Below are positions 53,199 through 64,000 of a DNA stretch of 64,000 bases, piece by piece. The stretch is from Hirudo medicinalis (lineage: Eukaryota; Annelida; Clitellata; Hirudinida; Hirudinidae), in contig MPNW01000212.1 in assembly GCA_011800805.1 (NCBI GenBank), positions 1 to 64,000 of the forward strand, read 5' to 3'. Positions within the stretch are counted from its first letter, which is position 1. Each line of letters starts with the position of its first letter. A program made the position numbers and the translations under genes. Below the pieces are notes generated by a model. The model was not told the origin of the DNA, made no database searches, and saw only the letters and a program-made list of their open reading frames with translations.

Positions 53199-53484
53199 GT
53201 ACTAGTAATAATAATAATGGTAATAGTAATAATAATAATAATAATAGTAATAATAATATTAATAGTCAACCTCAAACCTTGATGCAAGGTTCCAACCGTG
53301 GCACACGTATTCCGTCCACCTTCCCGACAATAACTTCCTTCAGCGGGTCCCATTCGTTCCAGGACCAAACTGGCTTCTCTAGTCCTTCCACTTTGAGGGC
53401 CTCGCCCGGCTGCGTGGAGCTCAGACCTCGAATCCCCGACGATGCCAACGGACTCAACTTTTTCAATCTCCTCAGCGCAATCAT
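50765..53484 (-). CDS. Glycine amidinotransferase family enzyme, copy B (mitochondrial)
   Basis: Second tandem paralogue. Exons in transcript order: 53484-53278, 52928-52727, 52604-52420, 52118-51981, 51666-51543, 51284-51156, 50985-50765; phases agree and the product is again 401 residues, with the same intron positions and phases as copy A. The N-terminus MIALRRLKKLSPLASSGIRG is a mitochondrial presequence. Motifs: WSWNEWDPLKEVIVG, EEFCRVLQLEGVTVKRP, CPRDGLMVIG, FDAAD, YNCHSDAT (catalytic His; Cys where human AGAT has Met302 and copy A has Thr), PGVVLVNPEEPF, GGAFHCWTVDV (catalytic Cys). The end of exon 2 and nearly all of exon 3 are almost identical to copy A at DNA level, while other exons differ greatly. 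Confidence 0.93.
53165..53262. repeat. (AAT)n microsatellite beside exon 1 of copy B
   Basis: AATAAT runs with AGT interruptions, ending 16 bases before the exon 1 donor. Confidence 0.85.
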
Positions 53485-53901
53485 TACTCCTTTGCCGCTT
53501 CAATCGCACTTGTTGCGGGGCCGATAAGAGTCTTTTATAACGTGTTCACTTGACCCGATATTCGGTGGATCATTGAAATATGTCAAGTTTTACTTCTCGC
53601 GCGTGCACTTCAAACGGCTTGGTGAAAATGATGACAATTTTGAAAAAAAGACAAAAACGCGATCTAGCTTTTAAATTGAGGTTTAGCTCCATTTTGTGCA
53701 TTATTGATATTTTAATAATTTATGATTATTAATAGCTATTAATGAATTAACATCCACATTTTATTCACTAATAATATATAAATTTTTAATCCATTTATAT
53801 TTCTCGCATTAGAAAAGCTTCGGAGCCACGAACTAAACAAATGATAAATTTCAGACTGAATATTTTATTCACAACAAAAACTGGATCGAGAAAAAGGCCA
53901 T

Positions 53902-56900
53902 TCATTTTCCCTTCATCAAGAGCCTCTTCTTGACGGCATTGGCTTTGATTTCGTCGATTGAGAATGTGGCATTTTCCCTCAAACTCTTGAAACGAGAACC
54001 TGTGAGAATCTGCAGAAGGTCGATACAAGATTTCAAGTCAAACAAGCCATCCTCAAACAAGTCATCCTCAAACAAGTCATCCTCAGTTGAATGATGGCTG
54101 ACTCGAGTTAAGTGTGTGTTTTGAAATTGCCTTTCAACAATTTCAAAAGGTGATTCACTCTGGCCAAAGATTATCTTGGCACGACCATCCGCATCGGACG
54201 GTATCAATAATACGATCGTTGCATTTACGTAGAGGACGATGCTTGACAGTTTCTTCAAGGTTGTAAGTCACAAATAAAACTAGAAACATCAAGTGTTTAA
54301 CATTGGCAAACCTCTTGATAGTCTTCAAGGTTCACTTCTCTTTCGACTTCTTCTTTGATCGTCTTCTTCCTCTTGCTCCTCGAAACCCCGTCCAAGTTCT
54401 TGTCGTCTGCTGTCGACTTCTTGACAGAAGTCGTGTCCATCGTCAACAGAAGGATGTCGGTCTGTGAACAGATGCACGGAATGATTATTCAGATGACTGC
54501 ATTCGGTGCCTGACATCATGAACATGGTGCCTTATAAATTATCTATTATTATTTGAAAATAATTGTTTTTAGATTTTAATTTGATTTTATATAATTAATA
54601 AACTATTTAATTTTAGTCATTTTTCACTGTAAACATTATTAGTTTTTAATAACTGTTTGCATGTAAACGTGAACGTGAATACAGTAATACTAGATAAATT
54701 ACATTGAGTCTCGAATGACATTATTAACATTTCTCAGTAAATAGTTTTGGTAACGACCGGTCGTCCCACCTTTTCGGCCTCGGACAACTTTTTGTCATCC
54801 TCTCTTTTCACTCGATCCTTCCTGTTCTTGCCTTTCATTTTCCCATCTGTTGGCGAATATTGCAATCATTTCATACAATATTATTCAAATTAAACGTATT
54901 TCATCAACAAATCTCTTAAATAAATTGATTGGGAATCAAAATGGAACAATTTAGAAAAATTCTACTGAAAAGTCGTCAGTGTTTTCAACCGACCGATCTC
55001 GTCGTCCGAGTACTCGCTTGCTGGCTGGAAAGAAAATTATGAAATATTATTTCAGAAAATATTTTCAAACAAAGTCGCATCTCGACCAAGAAAATGCAAT
55101 TCCCAGAAAATTAGCAGCAGAAATGCTCAGACGACGCTCAACGCAACATGATATGATATATTACAAATAATATATTTGTAACAATATATATTATATAAGT
55201 CACATATTTATAATAATGTATTTGTAACAATATATATTATATATGTCACATATTTATAATAATGTATTTATAACAATATATATTATATATGTCACATATT
55301 TATAATAATGTATTTATAACAATATATATTATATATGTCACATATTTATAATAATGTATTTATAACAATATATATATATATTATATATGTTACAATAAGA
55401 TCAATCACTATAATGCAATAAAACTCACCACATCTGGACCGGTGACCGTGAACGTGAACTCCTTGTGTATTTTGTCCTCCGCAACTTCTTCCTCGTCTTC
55501 GTTTTCCTTTCGAAGGTTTCTCTCCATCAGCATCTTGAAATTCTCCAAGGCCCGCCTGGTCAACACTGGCGACGTCTTCTTCGAACGGCTCGTTTTGTTT
55601 GGCACTAGGAGGTTTAATTTTGAGAAGGTTGAGTTAAAAATTAAAAACTAGCTAATGAATGAGATTAACGATTAAGTACATGAAGTGGTTAAGTGAGTAA
55701 TAATATTTTTTAATAACAACACATTGTTATTGTTATTATTATTATTATTGTTGTTAATAATACTTGGTTACCATTCATTATTGTTTGTTATTAACAAATA
55801 GGGAGTGAGGACTGTGACTAATTACATTCTGAATTGATTGTAAAAGTGCGTTAAAATGAAAAACACATTTATTTCTTCAATGAATGATTCCATTAAGAGC
55901 CTCTGACATGCTAAGAAAGATGACATTCAAAGAGCCATGTTTACAGCCTTGTATCGGACATTAACCGAGCGTGACCATGTACAGGGTAATGGTGAATGTC
56001 ATTGCATTATAAAATTTCCAATGACTCACCATTTTTGAGGGTTTCTGAGGAATTACTGATTTCAAAGTTCTTGATTTTCTGCAGTTCAGAATGTGAAAAA
56101 ACATTTGGTTTTTTCTGACATCTTTTTGAAGTCGGTCGAAATGTGTTTTACGAATGCTTTTTGAATAAATAAGGTCACCTGGAACGATGCTGCTGATGAT
56201 GCTGATGATGACAACCGGCCATCTTTTGATTTCGAGGTTGCCTCTGAAACTTTGTTCAACATCCGTGCTGAAATAAATTTTGACATCAATTTCAATGAAT
56301 AAAATATTTAAGAATATTTATATTTAAATATTTAAGAAAATAAACAAACAAGAGTTTTTAACATGTTTTAAAGAATGTTTTACATTCAAGCCACTTCACT
56401 TAAACTCGAGTGGTTGAACAAACCAGTACAGCATGAAGGAATTACATTACAGTGCATCACATCATATCACATCACATTATATTACATTACATTGCATCAC
56501 ATCACATCACATGACATTATATGAACAGTTGCAATTATTAAATATTAAACATACTTTGCAAAACTTAAGCAAATGTTAAATATTTAACAATCAAAAAGCA
56601 AACATTAAAACAACTAGATTGTTTGTTTATTCTGTGTTTACTGCATTTATCGACATTTTGAAAGTTCGTGTCGTTCGAAACGAACAAATTTTTAAATTTG
56701 GAACTCGAACCTGTTGCTCCCAATTTATCTTCTCCTGTGGCCAGGATCTGTAACCATTATTAAAATTTATGATAATGCATGCTAATTTATTCTGAATAAT
56801 TAAGGTGGGTCTCGAGAGTAAGTTTGAACAAAATAAATCATATCTTCACAAATTGAAAACTAGGTTCAATGAACCTGGCATTAGTCGCTCGAGGTGAAAT

Positions 56901-58349
56901 GTGTTTTTAATGTGAAAATGCACATGACATCGACGTTCGAATGAAGGACGTGAAGTAGGAAATAAATGATTATCAACAAATCATGCGTCTGCGACAGACC
57001 GGCCGGACGTCTTCGGTGCCCGTCACGGTCGGTTCCCCGTCTCTCGTGCTCGCGTCCGATGAGTTCGCATTCTCCGTCGCCGTCATTGTGACTGTAAGAG
57101 GGAAGTCTCAGTGAATGATTCATTCGTCGACGTCTCGAGGGTCGACAACATCGTGCGCGACTATTCGAAGGCAAGTTATCCAAACTAGCATCCGAGGCTC
57201 AAATAAATAAATTACTTAATTAGATCGAATTGAATGTAAATGTTAGTTGTAGTCGCAATTCGAGCATCGGGATTTGTAGACGACTTGTTTTGGATTTATA
57301 TTGACCACTATTTACTGACATTTTGAGATTTCAAGTCGTTTGAATGAAACAAAAAATAACAACGAGAAGTGGAAAGAAAAATAATCACCATCGTCGTCGT
57401 CGTCATTGTTGTTGTTGTCGTCGTCATTGTTGTCGTCGCCATTGTTGTTGTTGTTTTCTGAAGTCTCCTTTTTTTTTTGTTTCTTAGGATCTTTAGTTTG
57501 TTTACTCTTCTCCACTTTTAGATCTTTACTCGACAATCCATACTTCCTGTCGCATAAAATCATGAATAGTAAGTTTAGCGTTCATCACATTTTTGATATT
57601 TATAATAACAATAATTACGATGAATAACAGCATTTGAAATTATGACAATATCGTTAACAATTGAACAGAATAAAAACAATAGCAACATAAAATAAGAAAT
57701 TGGCGAACGATTTGACATTTTGTAAATTTGAACTTCGACGTTCTTTAAGCGAGAGGTCCAAAGTGTGCGTAGATCAATTGAAATGTCAAAATATGCCAAC
57801 TATTTTCAAAACTGCCCATTAAATGAATTGTGAGAATGTCGAATTAATTAAGTGAAAAAAATAATAGTGATGATGACAATATTAAATGCATTCTACGTCT
57901 TGGAAAAGTTATTTTATAAATGACAACGTTTCCCAAATTAGGGCTCTTAACACATTTAAAGATAATAATTGCAATTAATTAGACAAACAATTGTTTAATA
58001 CATTTCTTTCTGCTAGTAAGAACAAATCTGTTACTTAAAAATTAAGTAACAAATATTCGACTAATATTTTATTAAAAATAAGATCTTATTATACAAATTT
58101 GTATAGATTATTTATAGAAAGGAGTAATATTCAATGCTGAAATTGACAAACAACGCGTGCGATAAGATCATATGGATTTAATGCAAAAATTCACCTCTTC
58201 AAATCAACAAAACCTTTAATGTCCATTTTTCTTCCCTTTTCATCAACAAGCTTTTTTCTGTTGACATCCTTATCCTTTAAAAACTCGAGAAATCTCTTGT
58301 CGGATTTTAATATTTGTTGCAATTGTTTTTCTCTGTCGGTAAACTGCAT
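53902..58349 (-). CDS. Unrecognised 454-residue charged protein, eleven exons
   Basis: Eleven exons in transcript order: 58349-58195, 57546-57389, 57091-57000, 56747-56711, 56267-56179, 56078-56030, 55604-55429, 55024-54994, 54846-54770, 54461-54312, 54252-53902. All splice sites are GT-AG and all phases agree, which is strong evidence for a real gene. I do not recognise the family. N-terminus MQFTDREKQLQQILKSDKRF looks like a charged helix; then a Lys-rich segment and an Asn/Asp tract (encoded by a triplet repeat, about 75-103). Later parts are Ser-rich, then a Lys/Arg/Glu stretch (LTRRALENFKMLMERNLRKE), KEFTFTVTGPDV, and basic clusters (KMKGKNRKDRVK, SRSKRKKT) that could be nuclear signals. 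The last exon has a hydrophobic beta-like segment (SIVLYVNATIVLLIPSDA) and a 15-base repeat giving DDLFE copies. No signal peptide. Probably nuclear; function unknown. Confidence 0.75.
55168..55390. repeat. 46-bp AT-rich palindromic tandem repeat
   Basis: About five copies of a 46-base unit, spaced exactly 46 bases (AATGTATTTATAACAATATA at 55215, 55261, and so on), containing ATATATATTATATAT and CACATATTTATAATAATG. Lies in an intron of the unrecognised gene. Confidence 0.85.
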
Positions 58350-58663
58350 TTTGTTGCTTGAAACTTGATTGTTGATTTTCTTTTTTTTTTTTAAATTACA
58401 CGTAAGGCATGAAAAACCCCAAACCCTCGTTTTTCAAAACGATATTACAATGTAAACATTGACATTAAATTTGCTTAAAAAATTAACAAAATAAGAAATT
58501 TATGCTTAAAATTATTTATTAAAACAGCTAAATTTATGTGAAGTTACGTTTATTTTCTAGGCAACCACGTTTTAGTACTTTTTGGGTAAAGTCTCAAAAG
58601 TCTTTGTTTATAAATTAGCTTTGAAAATTTAGGAATTATCGAAGTTTGGTATAAAAATCATTG
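58350..58663. promoter_or_regulatory. Divergent promoter region before Pygopus
   Basis: 314 bp between the start codons of the unrecognised gene (minus) and Pygopus (plus); AT-rich, with a poly-T tract at about 58380-58391. Confidence 0.45.
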
Positions 58664-59718
58664 ATGCCAAGAGAGAGAGCTCAGCCTGCAAAAGGAGGTG
58701 ATATTGGAGTAAAATAAAAGTTGACTATGCGGATACCTGTTGCTCAGCTTAATTCGTGCATGTATCGAAGAAATAATGCTCATGTCCGTGTGCCACTAAA
58801 TATAATGCTATTTCTTCTTTAAAGATTCCCTATCTAATGGGGAGAATAGGAGCTCATCTAACGGGCCTGGCTCCGTGCCTCCAAGAAGTTCCTCCACTGG
58901 GCAGCCAAACTTTCCTCCCAGCTCCCAGCAGGTTGGACAGTCGGCACAATTTCGTGAATCTTTAACAGTATCTGGCTTTGTTCGTATTTACTCAAATTTT
59001 AATGAATCACATTTATTAGAAGAAATTAATAAATGATCATTTATCTACTTAATAAATCAGATAAAGTACTGAGTTAAATTATTTCCAGTCTCACTCAAAT
59101 GAGGCAGACCTGGTTGAGCTATTCAGTCCGGTGAGTGAGCCCTCGAATGTGGCCCCGGGGATGTTCGAGGAGCCGCACATTCCGAGTCGAATGATGAACC
59201 AACAGCAGCCTCCTCCCCCAGATATGCCGATGTCTCCGTTTCCAATGGGTAATCCCGGGCCCATGATGATGGGACCAAACACACCTGGAAACAGACCCCC
59301 TCCACAGATGCCCCCCAACAACATGTTCCCCGGAGGCAACATGCCAAAGCCAATGGGTCCCGGAATGATGCACGGAATGGGGGGACCCGGTGGAATTCCA
59401 CCACACCCTATGATGCACCCCATGATGCCGATGGGAGGACCACCCGGCAGGGTTTACCCCTCCAATCAGGCCATGGTCTTCAACTCGGCAAACCCGAACG
59501 CTCCTCCAATCTATCCTTGCGGCATCTGCCACAAGGAAATCCACGACAATGACCAAGCGATCCTCTGCGAGAGCGGCTGCAACTTTTGGTTCCATCGGAC
59601 GTGTGCAGGACTGAGCGAGATTGCCTATATACTCCTGACGAAGGAGATTTATGCGGAGTGGGTTTGCGACAAATGCCTGTCCACTCGCAACATTCCCCTC
59701 ATCAAGATGAAGTCTTGA
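58664..59718 (+). CDS. Pygopus family PHD-finger protein
   Basis: Wnt/beta-catenin transcription co-factor: the PHD finger reads H3K4me and binds BCL9/Legless. Three exons: 58664-58697, 58825-58931, 59089-59718; phases agree, 256 residues. The middle is Pro/Met/Gly-rich (about 65-185). The PHD finger is at residues about 189-246 (YPCGICHKEI, AILCESGCNFWFHRTCAGL, WVCDKCL) and lies at the very C-terminus, as in all Pygopus proteins. The protein is shorter than vertebrate (about 405-420) and fly for two visible reasons: the N-terminal homology domain with its NPF motif and the EKKRRK nuclear signal are not seen. The short first exon (MPRERAQPAKG) is chosen by donor phase; an alternative upstream first exon carrying the NHD cannot be excluded. 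Confidence 0.92.
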
Positions 59719-60809
59719 GCAATCTTCTCTTTTTCTGTCTTTATTTATAATGGTTCAAGAGCTTTTGTTTTGAATTTTGATTATTTTTCTTTACAATAAT
59801 CTGGAATTGTTTGATAGTCTTACACTAAACATGCCGTTATCGATGCAGAATAGCTAGGAAGTCGTCGAAGACCGTCGGGATTGATCGTGTTACTTTTCTT
59901 TGGTGTGTTGTTGGAGTCGTCATATCACAATCGATCTCTTGTGGCAGACGATCATGGATTAAATGTGGTTTAATTACAGTCATTTTGATGGCTTGATTTG
60001 TTGGTAACTGGAAGATTGTGTTTTGTCATTGGAGGACATTAAGGGCAGGAGTGCAAAAGTTAGCCGATGCCCGCATTAAAATGTCCTTTGATTGTTGATT
60101 TTTGAAAAGTCTTATATTCGTTTGACGCAAAGAGGACCACTTTGAAAAGTCCAGTTTTTTTATTTTAAGAATAGCACCATGTGATTTTGATTAATATACA
60201 TTGCTAGTTATTGGAAGTGGAGTGTTCAATTTTACAAAGGGTGACCAGTCGCAAATTAAGAGGCGAATTGCACTCTTTGGGAAGATTACGAAAAAAATTT
60301 GTCGTAACTTGCAAAATTTCAGCTAAGTTTTTCTATGCGATTCTAACAATTTTTCATGGAGGCCGACGGTGTGTCAAGGAAAACCGAATCGTGTTGTTCC
60401 GTCATTAAATCTTACACTTATCTGCGATTTCCAATATCTTCTAAAATTAAAACCGAATAATTCTAAACAATTTAAAATAAATTGACAAGAATCAAACACT
60501 CACGGCATCTAAAGCGCCTTAAAAATCTCTCCTCAGCAGCCTTTAAATGTAGGTTATGTAAACCTATTTATAACAATCCACGTAAAACCGTAGGGAAAAG
60601 AGGAGGTGATCGGCCGAAGGTGTTTTCGGTTGGCAGGCGAATCATCGACCGAGAAAAGTTTATCCGATTTTGAGCACTTTTAAATGATTTTAACATGAAA
60701 TTAATTTTGCAGTTTGTATTTATTAGCTCTGTCGAGGACTGAAACGAAACGTTGCACCTGATTTGTTTCAAGCCTATGAGCCAATGAGTGCTCGAATTTG
60801 AGTTGGTCA
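59719..60809. other. Spacer between Pygopus and Onecut
   Basis: Contains the Pygopus 3' untranslated region and the Onecut 5' leader and promoter. No additional exon recognised. Confidence 0.5.
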
Positions 60810-61899
60810 ATGGCTAATTCTTACGTGACAAATGATTCTGCTAGCAACGGCTTTAGCACCCCAGATGAGAGCCAGTACAAACACCAACAGATTGAGGGTA
60901 GTGGTAATCTCCTCCATGCCGACGTGAAGAATTTTATAACAATAAACGGCAATCACCAAGAGCCCGACTCTTTTCTCGGTGACTACCAGGCTCCTCTGCT
61001 TTACAATGGGGGTCAGAAATTCACCGGTCCCATAGATTTCGACTTGTCGAACGAAGACAGAAGATATTGTCTGCAAAGAGAAAGTTATGGAAACTTTGCA
61101 TCTTTACAGCCACTGCCTTCCATAGCCACGATCTCAGATTCCCACCATGGAATATTGGGTTCACTTTCTGCCGGAGGGTTCAACCCCCAAGACCCTTCCA
61201 CGCCACCGCTGGCCAGTTATGCACCAAATTACTACGAGGAGGGCGATCAGAATTTCTATCTGATGTCCGGCAGTCTCGGTGGAAGTCTCAGCGTCAATGG
61301 CATGTTTCAGCCTCAAGCTGACCACCACCACCATCATCATCACCATCAGCAGTTGCTCCAGTCGCAGCCCGAGACCAGTGGCGTCTACGCCGGGACGAAC
61401 GGGGGTTACATGCCTTCCACGAGCGGCCTGCTCCTGCCTCCGCTCGAATACCTGTCGAAAAAAGTGGAGCCCGACTCTTTCTCGTCGATCCAGCCTTCCT
61501 TCCCTTCCATGTACGAAAGCAATACTCATCGCATCAGAAACCAGCTCCATGTCGTGCAGGAGAGCGCCGAGAGTCGCTACGCCTCTCCCTCCTCCTCTTC
61601 GGCACACTGCAATTCCTCCTCCAGCGACAGCGACCCCAACGACTGCGGAGAGAAGCTGAACACCCGGGAAGTCGCTTTGCAGATCGGCAGCGAGCTGAAG
61701 AGGTACAGCATCCCGCAGTCCGTCTTCGCCCAGCAGGTCCTCTGCCGGAGCCAGGGGACGCTCAGCGACCTCCTTAGGAACCCGAAGCCGTGGAGCAAGC
61801 TCAAGTCCGGCCGCGAGACGTTCCGGAGGATGTGGAAATGGCTCCAGGAGCCCGAGTACCAGAGGCTGGCCACTCTCCGCATGATCGGGAAAATGTCTT
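60810..61899 (+). CDS. Onecut/HNF6 transcription factor, first coding exon (CUT domain), partial
   Basis: Developmental transcription factor with one CUT domain and a divergent homeodomain. The exon starts at ATG 60810 (MANSYVTNDSASNGF) and ends at a strong GTGAGT donor after 363 codons plus one base. The CUT domain occupies about residues 282-360: NTREVALQIGSELKRYSIPQ, then FAQQVLCRSQGTLSDLLRNP, KPWSKLKSGRETFRRMWKWL and QEPEYQ, almost identical to vertebrate ONECUT. The upstream part is Ser/Gly-rich with an eight-His run (about residue 172). In vertebrates an intron lies between CUT and homeodomain; no homeodomain exon is found in 61900-64000, so it must lie beyond the window's right edge. 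Confidence 0.97.
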
Positions 61900-62344
61900 G
61901 TGAGTCGTTGGGATTCTTTGAATGTTCATGGCCGTCGTCGTGTGTTCGGGAATGCAAACCGGTCGACGTTTTCGCCGAATGCTCGGCGCTCGAGGTGCAA
62001 GTCGTTGGAATTATTATAAAAGTGAGGCTTAATAATAAATAAATGTAATAATAAATAATAATTTATAATAAATTAACTTTTGACGTGACGTGGTGTCGCG
62101 CTCGTGCGAGCGATTGCTCGGTAATCTGTAATAAATCTGCAATCGATTTTCTTCAATCCAAATGCTTCAGAGGAGGCAGACGACGAACAAAAAGCCGATG
62201 CTTTTCGGTCGACACGTCGAAGCTCATCATCGAGGGATGAAACTTCAAAACGACGTGAAGAATGAAATGACACGACTTAAGTCGATAATTGAGCCACTTA
62301 ATGTTATTTAGCACCAATTACTTAGCAGAACCAAAAATAGTAAC

Positions 62345-62435
62345 TGTGACGACGACGACGGTGATGACGACGACGATGATGATGATAATGACGATGATGA
62401 TGACGACGACGATGATGACCATCTTGACGATGATA
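62345..62435. repeat. GAC/GAT triplet repeat
   Basis: GACGACGAT-type triplets interrupted by ATG and GGT, intronic to Onecut. Confidence 0.9.
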
Positions 62436-62599
62436 AAAAAAAAGGGGAATGGCTCATGTCCCATTGTTGTTCATTGGTTTGCAACAAAGCAACACAGGAA
62501 CTCTGCTCAAGTTGATTTATGGACAACCCCTGACTACCTTTTCCTTTGCATCTCTCGCTATTAAGTGTCGTCCCCCGATCCAATTGTCTTTGCCTCGAC

Positions 62600-62715
62600 A
62601 ATCGTCACCATCGCCACCACCACTATCATCATCGTCGTCGTCGTCGTCATCGTCATAATCATCGTCGTCGTCGTCGTCATTATCATCATCGTCGTCGTCG
62701 TCGTCATTATCATCA

Positions 62716-62755
<40 letters not shown>

Positions 62756-62756
62756 T
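62600..62756. repeat. (TCG/TCA)n triplet repeat
   Basis: Long runs of TCG and TCA triplets with a higher-order pattern (TCGTCGTCGTCATTATCATC) repeated about three times. Confidence 0.9.
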
Positions 62757-62914
62757 TCCTGCCACCACGGCTCCACCCTAACTCTAGCCATTCATTGCGT
62801 TGACATGCCGATTCAACTCGTACACTCATTCACTGGCGAACGCAAAAAAATGCCAGACACGATGATTTCACATCTGCTGTTGCTGAACATCTTCATCACA
62901 TCACTACCATCGGT

Positions 62915-63013
62915 GTCGTCGTCGTCATCATCATCATCATCGCCCTTATCATTGTCGTCGACATCAAGCTCATAACTGTCGTCGTCACCATCATCATCAT
63001 CATCATCATCACC

Positions 63014-63044
<31 letters not shown>

Positions 63045-63047
63045 GCA
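62915..63047. repeat. (ATC/ACC)n triplet repeat
   Basis: TCG, ATC and ACC triplet runs; open frames on both strands here are artefacts. Confidence 0.9.
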
Positions 63048-63506
63048 TCGTTTTTCTCCGCCACTGGGCGGGTTCTTTCCAATGGATTTCAATTTCATTG
63101 TTCTTTAAAGTCACCGTGAGTTGTCGTCTGCCGCCATCTGCCGTGGAAAGGTATCCGGTTCATCCTGATTGAACCGAGCGTAACACATGTCCCCGATCGT
63201 TCTCAGTTCGTCGTCGTCGTCGGAGCACTTGGTGCAGTCTCCTGATCTCTCCCGATCTTTCCTGATCCTGATGGAGTTCACGGCAATGATGTGCCATTCG
63301 TATCGCTAATTTGCATTCCCGTGTGACTTGCGAGGTCGTCTCCTCGTGTCATTTAGTTTTTGGTGCGAACGAATAAATTATGTTAAACGGTAAACATTAA
63401 TGAATATTACTTGGCTCATCGTTCGCTTACTCAATCGCTTTGTTAGCCAGTTATTACAAGTCGAGCTCTTAACTTGGCCTAAGTCCCAAGAAGGTTTGCT
63501 TGCATA

Positions 63507-63557
63507 ATAAATAAATAAATAAATAAATAAATCAATAAATAAATAAATAAATAAATC
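63507..63557. repeat. (AATA)n tetranucleotide repeat
   Basis: About twelve AATA units with one AATC interruption. Confidence 0.9.
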
Positions 63558-63867
63558 AATTGATGTATGAATCGATGAATCATGCTCTTGTTTAGCCTTA
63601 TCATGAGATCAACATCGGATTGATAACATCGGATGATTTTACCATCTCGCCTCGGCAGAGCGACTTTCCAATTGGGGTGTAGTTGATTGACGTTCGAATT
63701 TAGCGAGGCGATGTGACAGCCACCCTTTCCTGAGACTCAGAAGGTGCCAAAGAACAGTGTTTATTGCCAACATGGCGACCCCCTGCCTCGGGACAAAACG
63801 GGAGAATATTTCTAATGATTCTGTTGCTCTTTTATCAACATCTTTACCGCACAAAGTTATAATGAGG

Positions 63868-63922
63868 GTCAGAGTTAGGGTTAGTGAAAGGGTTAGGGTT
63901 ATGGTTAGGGTTAGGGTTATGA
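63868..63922. repeat. Short interstitial telomere-like array (TTAGGG)
   Basis: GTTAGGGTTAGTGAAAGGGTT continues as AGGGTTATGGTTAGGG and another TTAGGGTTAT. At least five TTAGGG or one-mismatch units occur in 55 bases. TTAGGG is the usual animal telomere repeat. Confidence 0.8.
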
Positions 63923-64000
63923 TTAATACTATCATTTTAAATCTTATTGTTGTTTTATTCGTTGTTGCTGTTTTTTGTTTGTTATTGTTGTAGTTTCCTA

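Larger units (their letters stand above)
61900..64000. other. First part of the Onecut CUT-homeobox intron
   Basis: No exon recognised on either strand. Rich in triplet repeats and ending near a short telomere-like array. Intronic to Onecut if the homeobox exon lies downstream. Confidence 0.6.

Noticed and set aside
59091..59595. Gly/Pro/Ile- and His/Val-rich minus-strand frames over Pygopus
   Set aside because: Antisense of the Pro/Met-rich Pygopus linker.

Overview
This is a eukaryotic, animal nuclear window. It holds about fifteen protein-coding genes, nearly all split by GT-AG introns with exact phase agreement, in AT-rich DNA full of trinucleotide microsatellites. Several families are animal-specific or animal-typical (Onecut, Pygopus, MELK, an ALP/Enigma-type PDZ-LIM protein, BRPF). 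Genes are close together and most introns are under 1 kb, so the genome is fairly compact. I judge it an invertebrate but cannot name the phylum. The assembly is draft quality: one single N at 11061 and a 341-base N run at 47491-47831.

Layout: 1-4295 is repeat-rich DNA with no gene. 4296-7756 (-) is a very-long-chain fatty acid elongase, head to head with NUDCD2 at 8101-8876 (+). 9829-17476 (-) is a PDZ-LIM gene lacking the front half of its third LIM domain. 18003-18701 (+) is RPS24. 18975-20641 (-) is COX18, head to head with MELK at 21357-27326 (+). 28076-30998 (-) is NAP1L. A small membrane-protein ORF lies at 31674-31868 (-). 32466-33092 (-) is LLPH with an apparent 1-base frameshift, head to head with BRPF at 33599-40883 (+). 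42426-45611 (+) is a secreted GH27 alpha-galactosidase-like protein whose catalytic aspartates are replaced. 46112-49396 and 50765-53484 (both -) are tandem amidinotransferase paralogues. 53902-58349 (-) is an unrecognised 454-residue protein, head to head with Pygopus at 58664-59718 (+). 60810-61899 (+) is the first coding exon of Onecut; its homeobox exon lies beyond the window.

There is no single operon-like system. Housekeeping roles dominate: lipid elongation, mitochondrial complex IV assembly, ribosome and nucleolus, histone chaperoning, and chromatin reading. Two developmental regulators, Pygopus (Wnt/beta-catenin) and Onecut, sit at the right end. Five divergent gene pairs share 300-720 bp spacers that probably act as two-way promoters.

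The most unusual segment is 42-54 kb. It holds a probable GH27 pseudoenzyme beside two 401-residue amidinotransferases. These keep the catalytic Cys/His/Asp but differ from vertebrate AGAT, and from each other, next to the catalytic His. They also show near-identical patches in exons 2-3 that look like gene conversion. All exon coordinates come from reading splice sites and phases by eye. Protein identities rest on remembered family motifs, not on searches.
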